Shown piece by piece: positions 1 to 5,905 of a stretch of DNA of 12,241 bases. Source of the DNA: Acidobacteriota bacterium (GTDB lineage: Bacteria; Acidobacteriota; UBA6911; RPQK01); NCBI GenBank assembly GCA_003819755.1, contig RPQK01000137.1:1-12241 (forward strand). The letters run 5' to 3'. The notes beneath the pieces are model-generated. The model did no database searches and was not told the origin of the DNA. It saw only the letters and a program-made list of their open reading frames with translations. Each line of letters opens with the position of its first letter. Positions within the stretch are counted from its first letter, which is position 1. Made by a program: the position numbers and the translations under genes.

Positions 1-25
1 CCCCACTCTCGATTCTTATTTGAGC

Positions 26-56
26 GCTTTCGACCCCTAACAACGGGGTCGAAAGC
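26..56. repeat. Perfect 12-bp inverted repeat (hairpin)
   Basis: GCTTTCGACCCC (26-37) pairs perfectly with GGGGTCGAAAGC (45-56) around a 7-nt loop. No T-run follows on either side, so it is not a standard intrinsic terminator. It lies about 87 nt upstream of the first gene and could be the 3' hairpin of an upstream transcript, an attenuator in the leader of the cluster, or a dispersed palindrome. The rest of 1-142 shows only a strong Shine-Dalgarno sequence at 126-135. Confidence 0.7.
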
Positions 57-142
57 CGGGGCCGATTTCTGCAATTGACTCGTACCGCTTGAGATCAGCC
101 GCACGGTCATCATTCACCTGAGGAGAAGGAGGAGGCGCGATA

Positions 143-1471
143 ATGAAGCTTGGAATAAAACTGATAACCGTATTCATCTCATTGTCCCTTGCGGACGCCA
201 TTGCCGAGGATTGGCCGCAATACTACGGGCCCAGGAGAGACAGCACATCCACGGGGAAGGGCTTACTGCGAACGTGGCCAAAGGAAGGCCCCAGGGTCCT
301 CTGGACCGCCCCTGTCGGCATCGGCTTTGGCGGCCCCGCCGTGAGCGGCGGCAAGGTTTATCTGCTCGACAGAGATGACACTGTCGGGGACAACCTGAGA
401 TGCTTCGACCTTTCCAGCGGCAAAGAACTGTGGAACTTTGCCTACGACGCCCTGGGAAAATTCGACCATGCCGGATCGCGAAGCACTCCGGCTGTAGATG
501 GGGATAAGATCTATACCTGCGGACCACTGGGAGACCTCTATTGCTTCAGCGCAAGCACACACAAGCCCGTCTGGAACAAAAACATCTGGACGGATTTCGG
601 AGGCGGAAGCCGTGTTCCCGCCGGGTTCATGGATCGCGGGACCCCTGACAGTTCGCTGCCTATATGGGGAATAGCTCAGAATCCATTGATTTACCGCAGT
701 CTCTTGATGGTAGCCGCGCAAACCTCCCAGGCGGGTGTGGTCGCCTATGACAAACTAACGGGTGAGCTTAAATGGAAATCTCCTGCTCTAGACGGCGGTG
801 CCGGATATATGAGCCCATCCATTGTCAAAGTCGGCGCGGAGGACCACCTGGTTATGGCCATGGCCGCTATGGGATTTGGCCGCAACGCCCGAGGCGGCAG
901 CGTCAACGGCCTCGACCCGCTCAGCGGAAAAGTACTGTGGACGTACGGCAACTGGAAATGCATCATTCCCGTCCCCCATGCGGTCGACGCCGGGGAAGGA
1001 CGGATGCTCCTCACGGGCGGATACAGCGCCGGGGCTGCCATGATAAAGGTTGAAAAGAAAGAAGACGGCAGCTACGGAGTCACAGAACTATTCAAAAATA
1101 GAGATTTCGGCGCCCACACTCAGCCGCCGATTCTTCATAAAGACCATTTCTACGTTCAGTACACGATTAACGAGCGAAGCGATGGACTGGTATGCATGGG
1201 TATGGACGGCCAGGTCAAGTGGAAGACAGGTGAGGATCCGCTTTTCAACAAGGGCGGCGCAATTCTCGCCGACGGTCTGCTGCTGGCCACCGACGGCAAC
1301 AGAATGTTATATCTTATCGATCCTGATCCGTCCGGCTTCAAGCCACTGGCCAGCGCCGAACTGCTGGAGCCGGGTGAAAACTGGGCTCCACTAGCACTTG
1401 TCGACGGCAGGCTGCTGATACGCGACCAGAAGAATCTGAAGTGCGTGGCGGTCGCTCAACGGGTTCGGTAA
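143..1471 (+). CDS. Secreted PQQ-like beta-propeller protein
   Basis: The product has 442 residues. Residues 1-21 form a signal peptide (short basic start, hydrophobic core, A-I-A before E-D-W). The mature protein opens with D-W-P-Q-Y-Y-G-P, a variant of the D-W-P-Q-F-R-G-P signature of PQQ-like propellers in planctomycete and related genomes. Repeated blade motifs follow (K-V-Y-L-L-D, S-G-K-E-L-W, T-G-E-L-K-W, S-G-K-V-L-W, G-Q-V-K-W), as expected for a roughly eight-bladed BamB/quinoprotein-like fold. No quinoprotein dehydrogenase active site is recognisable, so PQQ binding or enzyme activity should not be assumed. The start is supported by AAGGAGGAGG at 126-135, 7 nt upstream. It is a tandem paralogue of the next gene: both end with W-A-P-L-A-L followed by L-L/I-I-R-D. 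Location is inferred as periplasmic or cell surface. Substrate or partner is unknown. Confidence 0.88.
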   Translation: MKLGIKLITVFISLSLADAIAEDWPQYYGPRRDSTSTGKGLLRTWPKEGPRVLWTAPVGIGFGGPAVSGGKVYLLDRDDTVGDNLRCFDLSSGKELWNFAYDALGKFDHAGSRSTPAVDGDKIYTCGPLGDLYCFSASTHKPVWNKNIWTDFGGGSRVPAGFMDRGTPDSSLPIWGIAQNPLIYRSLLMVAAQTSQAGVVAYDKLTGELKWKSPALDGGAGYMSPSIVKVGAEDHLVMAMAAMGFGRNARGGSVNGLDPLSGKVLWTYGNWKCIIPVPHAVDAGEGRMLLTGGYSAGAAMIKVEKKEDGSYGVTELFKNRDFGAHTQPPILHKDHFYVQYTINERSDGLVCMGMDGQVKWKTGEDPLFNKGGAILADGLLLATDGNRMLYLIDPDPSGFKPLASAELLEPGENWAPLALVDGRLLIRDQKNLKCVAVAQRVR

Positions 1472-1488
1472 GTTGTGCGGCTTCGTTC

Positions 1489-1514
1489 GTAGTTCCGCCT
1501 GAAGGCGGAACTAC
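1489..1514. repeat. Short palindrome between the two propeller genes
   Basis: GTAGTTCCGCC (1489-1499) and GGCGGAACTAC (1504-1514) form a perfect 11-bp stem with a TGAA loop. It fills much of the 83-nt gap between the two propeller genes. If translated it gives V-V-P-P-E-G-G-T-T-N, a string I recognise as a common spurious peptide from dispersed palindromes in PVC-type and other metagenomic genomes. It could act as a REP-like transcript-stabilising or processing hairpin inside the operon; that role is inferred. Confidence 0.75.
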
Positions 1515-1554
1515 AAACCGATCCGCGGCGCCCACACCTTCTGAGGTGCGTCCT

Positions 1555-2814
1555 ATGACAAAGTTTTTTATCTTCCTCATTTCCGGCCTCGTAACGCTCC
1601 CGCTCCTGGGCACGGACTGGCCGCAATTCCGCGGCCCGAGCCGCGACAACATCTCCACGGAAAACGGCCTGCTTCGAAGCTGGCCGGCAGGCGGGCCGAA
1701 GGTCCTGTGGAAAACGTCAGTAGCCCAGGGGTACGCGGGCGCGGCGATCAAGGGCGGCCGCGTCTACTTGAACGATTACAACGAAACCAAGAAGGAGCAC
1801 CTCGTCCGCGCTATTTCGCTAGCCGACGGCAAAGACGTGTGGCAATGGAGCTATCCCGTCGAAATCCGGCCCAATCATGCCATCACGCGGACAGTACCTG
1901 CTGTCGGTCAGAACCTGGTCTTTTCGCTCGACCCCAAGTGCCGCTTCCATGCGATCGACATCAAGACCGGCAAGCTGGTCTGGCAGAAGAACCTGGTCCA
2001 GGAATACAAAACGACGATCCCGCAGTGGTATGCCGGTCAGAACCCGCTTCTTGACGGGGACCGGGTCATCCTGGCCACGGGGGGCGACGCCCTGATCGTC
2101 GCTTTCGACCAGGCCACCGGCAACGAAATCTGGCGGTCGCAGAATCCGGCGAAGGACCTGATGTCCCACGCTTCGCTCATGCCCACCACGATCGCCGGGG
2201 TGAAGCAGTACCTCTACCTCACGATGAACAAGGTGGTCGGGGTCGCAGCCGCCGACGGACAGTTGCTGTGGTCGTCCCCGTTCATCGCGAAGATGGCGGC
2301 CGTACCCACTCCCATCCACGTCGGCAACGGGCGGGTGTTCGTCACCAGCGGCTACGAGGCAGGGAGCACGATGTACCAAGTGCAGAAAGCCGCCTCCGGG
2401 TGGTCCGCTCAGAAGGTCTACTCGCTGACGAGCGCCCAGTTCAACTCCGAAACGCACACGCCGATCCTCTACCAGAACCACCTGTTCGGGGTGGGCAGTA
2501 AAACGAGGGGACGGTTCGCTTGCCTGGGCCTCGATGGCAAGGTTGTGTGGCAGAGCCCGGTGGTTTCGGGCGATGCGGAAGCTTCCAAGACCTTCGATCT
2601 GGGCGGGTATCTCCTGGCCGACGGAATGTTCTTCATTCTGGACGGGCGTACCGGCAAGCTCCGGCTGGTGGAGGCCAACACCAGGGAATACAAGGAACTG
2701 GCAAGCGCACAGCTGCTCGAGGGAGAGGAAGTCTGGGCGCCCCTGGCCCTGTCCAATGGGAAGTTGATTATCAGGGATTTGAACAAGATGATTTGCCTGC
2801 AGGTCGGGAGGTAG
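1555..2814 (+). CDS. Secreted PQQ-like beta-propeller protein, tandem paralogue
   Basis: The product has 419 residues. The frame is open from 1441, but the start at 1555 is preferred: GAGGTG at 1543-1548 is a well-placed Shine-Dalgarno, the protein then begins with a signal peptide (M-T-K-F-F-I-F-L-I-S), and the extra upstream residues would only translate a palindromic repeat. The mature part starts T-D-W-P-Q-F-R-G-P-S-R-D-N. Blade signatures include G-P-K-V-L-W, G-K-D-V-W-Q-W, T-G-K-L-V-W-Q, T-G-N-E-I-W, D-G-Q-L-L-W and D-G-K-V-V-W. It resembles the upstream protein along its length, which points to gene duplication. Predicted to be exported to the periplasm or surface. Its 3' end, including the stop codon, is copied in the tandem duplication that follows. 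Biochemical function is unknown. Confidence 0.88.
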   Translation: MTKFFIFLISGLVTLPLLGTDWPQFRGPSRDNISTENGLLRSWPAGGPKVLWKTSVAQGYAGAAIKGGRVYLNDYNETKKEHLVRAISLADGKDVWQWSYPVEIRPNHAITRTVPAVGQNLVFSLDPKCRFHAIDIKTGKLVWQKNLVQEYKTTIPQWYAGQNPLLDGDRVILATGGDALIVAFDQATGNEIWRSQNPAKDLMSHASLMPTTIAGVKQYLYLTMNKVVGVAAADGQLLWSSPFIAKMAAVPTPIHVGNGRVFVTSGYEAGSTMYQVQKAASGWSAQKVYSLTSAQFNSETHTPILYQNHLFGVGSKTRGRFACLGLDGKVVWQSPVVSGDAEASKTFDLGGYLLADGMFFILDGRTGKLRLVEANTREYKELASAQLLEGEEVWAPLALSNGKLIIRDLNKMICLQVGR

Positions 2815-3034
2815 GGGCTATTTTGACAGGATTAACAGGAGCCAATTCCAAAATTCCGCAGCGAATATCGAATATCGAATATCGAATATCGAATGTCGAA
2901 TAACGAAGGAAGGACCAAAGCAGGTCGGGCGATAGGGGCTATTTTGACGGGATTAACACGAGCCAAGCCCAAAATTCCAAAGCGAATATCGAATATCGAA
3001 TATCGAATGTCGAATAACGAAGGTAGGACCAAAG
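2800..3034. repeat. Tandem duplication covering the propeller 3' end and half a heptamer element
   Basis: Copy 1 (2800-2920, 121 bp) and copy 2 (2921-3034, 114 bp) align almost completely: both start CAGGTCGGG, include the TAG stop, the TTTTGAC-GGATTAACA motif and the left arm of a heptamer element, and end ACCAAAG. Copy 1 has four CGAATAT units (2862-2889) and copy 2 has three (2983-3003), which accounts for the 7-bp difference. A CAG trinucleotide is found at both junctions, consistent with microhomology-mediated duplication. Together with the element at 2973-3101 this fills the 320-bp gap 2815-3134, in which I see no gene. Confidence 0.85.
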
Positions 3035-3110
3035 CAGATCTCCATTCCTTACTTCGACATTCGACATTCGATATTCGATATTCGATATTCGCTTTGGAAT
3101 TCTGCAATGG
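2973..3110. repeat. Heptamer inverted-repeat element, copy B (perfect 42-bp arms)
   Basis: The left arm, 2973-3014, runs from AATTCCAAAG through three CGAATAT, one CGAATGT and CGAA. It is the exact reverse complement of the right arm 3060-3101, which ends TTCGCTTTGGAATT. The loop is 45 nt (3015-3059). The right terminus continues CTGCAATGG, which matches the ends of copies C and D. The 38 nt at 3015-3052 match the reverse complement of the loop of copy C (4653-4690) at 31 positions, so these are homologous elements in opposite orientation. No ORF is encoded, so it behaves like a MITE or REP-type non-autonomous element. Confidence 0.88.
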
Positions 3111-3134
3111 CTCAAAGGATTAGGATTTTCCACG

Positions 3135-3995
3135 ATGGAGACGAATGCTCAACAGTACGTCCGCACGGCGATAATCGGCGGCCCGAACTCGGCGCACCCC
3201 TTCCGCCGCTCGCTCGCGGGCATCGCAATCGGGGTCGCAGACCAGATCTATGCCCTGGGAGACGGCGAAGTGCGGATGTTCGAACCGGACGGAACCTTCC
3301 TCCTGGGCTACAAGGTTGTGGAGAACGCCACTTGTCTCGCCGCCGCCGCGGACGGGCGCGTCTTCGTCGGCGCCCCCGGTCGCGTGGAATTCTATGATTC
3401 GGACGGAAGGCACACCGGAGGTTTCCCGGCCGGCGAAAAGGACAAGCCTGCCGCTGTGACGAAAATAAAGATCGTCGGAAAGGAAGTCCTGGTCGCTGAT
3501 GCCGCCGCGCGGATCATCCGCCGCTATGACATGAAAGGCGTACCGCAGGGCCTCATCGGAACCGCGAACAAGACCGGCACTTTCATGCTCCCCAACAAAT
3601 GGCTCGATTTCGACGTGGACTCGAAGGGCGTGGTCCGCGCAAGCGACACGGGCCGGCACCAGGTGTCTGCGTGGGCGCTCGATGGCTCGCGGCTCGGCGC
3701 CTTCGGGAAGTTCGGAATGCAGAATCCGGCGGACTTCGTGGGGTGCTGTAACCCGGTCAATCTGACCATTGCGCCGGACGGCAAGGTCGTGACCGGGGAG
3801 AAGGTGGCCGCCCGGGTGAAGATCTTTGAGCCCGCGGGAAAGCTACTCGCTGTCATCGGGCCCGAGCACTTTGACGCCAAATGCATCCACATTCACCTGG
3901 CAGTGGACTCGAAGGGGCGGATACTGGCGGCCGATCCCGTCCGGCGCGAAGTGAAGATATTCTCGCCCGCCACCAAAGTCGAGGTTAAGCGATGA
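3135..3995 (+). CDS. NHL-repeat-type beta-propeller protein
   Basis: The product has 286 residues. Repeated strand patterns of the type D-G-x-V-x-V-A-D/G and I-x-x-Y/F-D/E-x-x-G-K/R recur through the chain (residues 35-60, 70-95, 115-140, 158-190, 210-235, 255-280), which fits a six-bladed NHL-like propeller. A G-C-C-N-P motif at residues 203-207 and a further Cys250 are notable; my recollection of this family is that C-C-N-P propellers occur beside Tat ferredoxins like the next gene. No signal peptide is visible, although the neighbours are exported. The start at 3135 lies just after a repeat element; an AGG at 3122-3124 is a weak Shine-Dalgarno, and the frame is open back to 3027 without a better start. 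The stop overlaps the next start by 4 nt (ATGA), suggesting translational coupling. Likely a protein-interaction scaffold for the ferredoxin; this is inferred. Confidence 0.8.
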   Translation: METNAQQYVRTAIIGGPNSAHPFRRSLAGIAIGVADQIYALGDGEVRMFEPDGTFLLGYKVVENATCLAAAADGRVFVGAPGRVEFYDSDGRHTGGFPAGEKDKPAAVTKIKIVGKEVLVADAAARIIRRYDMKGVPQGLIGTANKTGTFMLPNKWLDFDVDSKGVVRASDTGRHQVSAWALDGSRLGAFGKFGMQNPADFVGCCNPVNLTIAPDGKVVTGEKVAARVKIFEPAGKLLAVIGPEHFDAKCIHIHLAVDSKGRILAADPVRREVKIFSPATKVEVKR

Positions 3996-4585
3996 GTGAA
4001 GGATCCACGCGACGGCAATTCATTGACCGCTCGATGCGCGTGATCGGCTTCGCCGGGATCGCCGGCGCCGCTGGACTCCTCTCCAGCAGGGTCTCGGGCG
4101 ACGCCGTCTATCAGATCGACCCGTTCAAGTGCACTTCCTGCGACCTGTGCCGCACCTCCTGCGTTCTGAGCCTGTCGGCCGTCAAGGCGGTTAACGATTT
4201 CGCAAAGTGCGGCTATTGCATGCTCTGTCCGGCCTACATGGACGTGACCAGCCAACCGGACGAGAAGGGGATCCCTGCCGGCAAGATCTGCCCGCAGGAC
4301 GCCCTGAAACGGCGAATCGTCGGCAAGGTAGACGAGGAGGATCCCAACAACAACTACTACGAGTACTATGTCGATGAAGCCAGGTGTGACGGTTGCGGCA
4401 AGTGCGTGAAGGCCTGCCTGCCACCGGCGGGCAACGGTTCACTTCGTCTCGAGATCCGGTACACCTATTGCGTGGAATGCAATGAGTGCGCCATCCTTGT
4501 GAAGTGCCCGGACAACGCGATTGTCAGGGTGCCGGCGCCGGGACTCACTCCCGCGGGGAGCCATCGGGAGGAAGCGAATGCCTGA
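3992..4585 (+). CDS. Tat-exported ferredoxin with four [4Fe-4S] sites (NapG/DmsB-like)
   Basis: The product has 197 residues. A twin-arginine signal is visible: S-T-R-R-Q-F-I at residues 5-11, then a hydrophobic stretch (17-30) rich in Gly and Ala. Sixteen cysteines fall in four groups: C47-C50-C53-C57, C73-C76-C79 with C100-P, C132-C135-C138-C142, and C160-C163-C166 with C172-P. This is the layout of four-cluster electron-transfer subunits such as NapG, DmsB and FdnH. The protein should fold with its clusters in the cytoplasm and then be exported by Tat, either free or held by the uncleaved signal helix. GAGG at 3981-3984 is a good Shine-Dalgarno. It overlaps both neighbours (4 nt upstream, 8 nt downstream), so it is probably made together with the NHL propeller and the membrane polyferredoxin. 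Role inferred: periplasmic electron acceptor or carrier next to the polyferredoxin. Confidence 0.9.
   Translation: MSEGSTRRQFIDRSMRVIGFAGIAGAAGLLSSRVSGDAVYQIDPFKCTSCDLCRTSCVLSLSAVKAVNDFAKCGYCMLCPAYMDVTSQPDEKGIPAGKICPQDALKRRIVGKVDEEDPNNNYYEYYVDEARCDGCGKCVKACLPPAGNGSLRLEIRYTYCVECNECAILVKCPDNAIVRVPAPGLTPAGSHREEANA
4566..4572 (+). promoter_or_regulatory. Shine-Dalgarno that fixes the polyferredoxin start
   Basis: GGGAGGA lies inside the end of the ferredoxin gene, 5 nt before the ATG at 4578. It is the best ribosome binding site anywhere near the 5' end of the polyferredoxin frame. Its presence argues that translation starts upstream of the heptamer element at 4593-4754 and reads through it, rather than starting after it (for example at the TTG at 4725, which has no such site). 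Confidence 0.7.
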
Positions 4586-5822
4586 CTCTCGAGGCAATTG
4601 CACAATTCCCAAGCGAATATCGAATATCGAATATCGAATATCGAATGTCGAAGTTAGGAATGGAGATCTCCCTTTGTCTTTTCTTCGTTATTCGACATTC
4701 GATATTCGACATTCGATATTCGCTTTGAGGCAAAACGGGGGATTCTGCAGTTGCCTCTCTCGATTCCAGTACTTCCCGTGGCGTCGTCTCTGGCTGCTTC
4801 TCCTGGTAGTGGCGACACTCTCCTCCAGCCCGGTGTTCGGGCAATACCAGAAACAGCCGCCGGACTTTGGGGACAGCTACACCTTTCCCACGCCGACCCA
4901 CCCCGAGCCTCGCTCCGCCCTGGTTCGCGGCGTGGACATGGCCCTGCTCGCCGCTGCGCTGGGTGCCGGGGCGTGGCTCATCCTGAAGCGCCGCAGCCGC
5001 ACCGGCGTCCTGATGCTCAGCATCGGCTCGCTCGCCTATTTCGGCTTCTATCGGAAAGGTTGTATCTGCCCGATCGGCGCCATCCAGAGCGTGACGCTGT
5101 CGCTGGTCGATTCCCGTTACATCGTTTCCCTGTCGCTGATTGTCTTTTTCTTTCTTCCGATTGTGGCCGCGCTCCTCTTCGGGCGTGTTTTCTGCGGCGC
5201 CGTCTGCCCACTCGGGGCAATCCAGGACCTGGTATTGCTGCGGCCGAAAAAAGTGCCCGAAAAACTCGATCGTGCGCTTGGCTGGCTGCGTTACGTGTAC
5301 CTGGCGGTGGCAGTCGTCTTCGCCGGCTGGGGCCTTAATCTGGCAATCGGCTCCTGGCACGCCCAGTTAGGCCGCCGGTTTCTGATCTGCGAATGGGATC
5401 CCTTCGTCGGCATCTTCCGCCTCTCGGGGCCTTTTCACATGATCGCGATCGGCGCAGGCTTCATCCTGCTCGGGATGTTCGTCGGGCGGCCTTACTGCAG
5501 ATGGCTCTGCCCTTACGGAGGACTCCTTTCCCTTCTTTCGCGATTCGCCTGGAAGAACGTGCGGATTACGCCGGACAGGGAACTGGACTGCGGCCTTTGC
5601 ACCGACGCCTGCCCCTACGGGGCCATCCATAACCTGCGGGCCGACCGGGGAGACTGCCTGGCGTGCGCGCGTTGCTATGAGTACTGTCCCCGATGCGAGA
5701 AAACTAAACAAGAGAGGGAAATGCGAAATTTGGTGCGAACTGCTGAAAAACGAATATCGAATATCGAATATCGAATGTCGAATGTCGAAGTTGAAAAGCG
5801 AGAGACTTCCCGAGACTCCTGA
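4578..5822 (+). CDS. NapH-like membrane polyferredoxin (4Fe-4S binding protein)
   Basis: The product has 414 residues from the ATG at 4578, which overlaps the ferredoxin stop by 8 nt. Residues about 10-60 translate a heptamer repeat element; a hydrophobic segment at 71-87 follows (signal peptide or first helix, ending V-F-G-Q). Probable membrane helices are at 118-136, 143-158, 181-201, 237-256 and 286-302. Three CP motifs typical of the NapH/NosR family are present: C162-I-C164-P, C206-G-A-V-C210-P and C307-R-W-L-C311-P, plus Cys271 in C-E-W-D-P-F. The C-terminal ferredoxin domain has C338, C341, C345-P and then C360, C363, C366, C370-P. Position 335, where the first cysteine of the first motif would be expected, is Glu. 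Residues 389-414 and the stop codon come from another copy of the repeat element. Role inferred: passing electrons across the membrane between the NuoEF fusion and the Tat ferredoxin. Confidence 0.88.
   Translation: MPDSRGNCTIPKRISNIEYRISNVEVRNGDLPLSFLRYSTFDIRHSIFALRQNGGFCSCLSRFQYFPWRRLWLLLLVVATLSSSPVFGQYQKQPPDFGDSYTFPTPTHPEPRSALVRGVDMALLAAALGAGAWLILKRRSRTGVLMLSIGSLAYFGFYRKGCICPIGAIQSVTLSLVDSRYIVSLSLIVFFFLPIVAALLFGRVFCGAVCPLGAIQDLVLLRPKKVPEKLDRALGWLRYVYLAVAVVFAGWGLNLAIGSWHAQLGRRFLICEWDPFVGIFRLSGPFHMIAIGAGFILLGMFVGRPYCRWLCPYGGLLSLLSRFAWKNVRITPDRELDCGLCTDACPYGAIHNLRADRGDCLACARCYEYCPRCEKTKQEREMRNLVRTAEKRISNIEYRMSNVEVEKRETSRDS
4593..4754. repeat. Heptamer inverted-repeat element, copy C, inside the polyferredoxin N-terminus
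   Basis: The left arm has four CGAATAT units (4614-4641) followed by CGAATGT and CGAA (to 4652). The right arm (about 4684-4727) carries the complementary TCGACAT/TCGATAT units and ends TCGCTTTG. The outer ends pair as GGCAATTGCACAATTCC (4593-4609) and GGATTCTGCAGTTGCC (4739-4754). The loop (4653-4690) contains the palindrome GGAGATCTCC and matches copy B in reverse orientation. The whole element is open in the polyferredoxin frame and adds about 50 residues ahead of the first hydrophobic segment. Confidence 0.85.
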
Positions 5823-5883
5823 CTTCGATATTCGACATTCGACATTCGATATTCGATATTCGCTTTCGGAATTTTGCAATCGC
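5751..5883. repeat. Heptamer inverted-repeat element, copy D, at the polyferredoxin 3' end
   Basis: The left arm, 5751-5789, has three CGAATAT, two CGAATGT and CGAA. The right arm starts at 5825 and carries TCGATAT, two TCGACAT, two TCGATAT and TCGCTTT, about two mismatches from perfect pairing. The terminus GGAATTTTGCAATCGCC (5868-5883 region) matches the ends of copies B and C. The loop (5790-5824) is unrelated in sequence to the loops of B and C but similar in size, and it contains the TGA stop of the polyferredoxin. The element therefore supplies the last 26 or so codons and the stop of that gene. Confidence 0.83.
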
Positions 5884-5885
5884 CT

Positions 5886-5905
5886 CAGGATTTACAGGAT
5901 TAAGG
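5886..5905. repeat. Degenerate GGATTAACA-type nonamer repeat before the NuoEF fusion
   Basis: CAGGATTTACAGGATTAAGG abuts the ATG at 5906 and is a short version of the ACAGGATTA nonamer seen at 2826-2842, 9962-9979, 10041-10058 and 11641-11667. Its terminal AAGG is the only Shine-Dalgarno-like sequence for the downstream gene and is too close to the ATG for a normal spacing. Confidence 0.55.

Noticed and set aside
75..103. TTGACT (75-80) as a -35 box for the propeller operon
   Set aside because: The hexamer 17 nt downstream is GCCGCA, and no reasonable -10 box lies within 15-19 nt.
1441..1554. Longer start for the second propeller
   Set aside because: The extra 38 codons overlap the end of the first propeller and translate a palindrome; the start at 1555 has a Shine-Dalgarno and a signal peptide.
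1819..2481. Minus-strand open frame of 220 codons
   Set aside because: It is antisense to the second propeller, which has a clear domain signature; composition is typical of a shadow frame.
143..2814. PQQ-dependent dehydrogenases
   Set aside because: The proteins are about 420-440 residues with propeller blade motifs only; the longer chain, disulfide and catalytic aspartate context of quinoprotein dehydrogenases are not recognisable.
2862..3101. CRISPR array
   Set aside because: The repeat units are contiguous 7-mers with no spacers, arranged as inverted arms.
4545..5360. Minus-strand open frame of 271 codons
   Set aside because: It is antisense to the polyferredoxin, includes translated repeat sequence and shows no family motif; GC-rich coding DNA gives such shadows.
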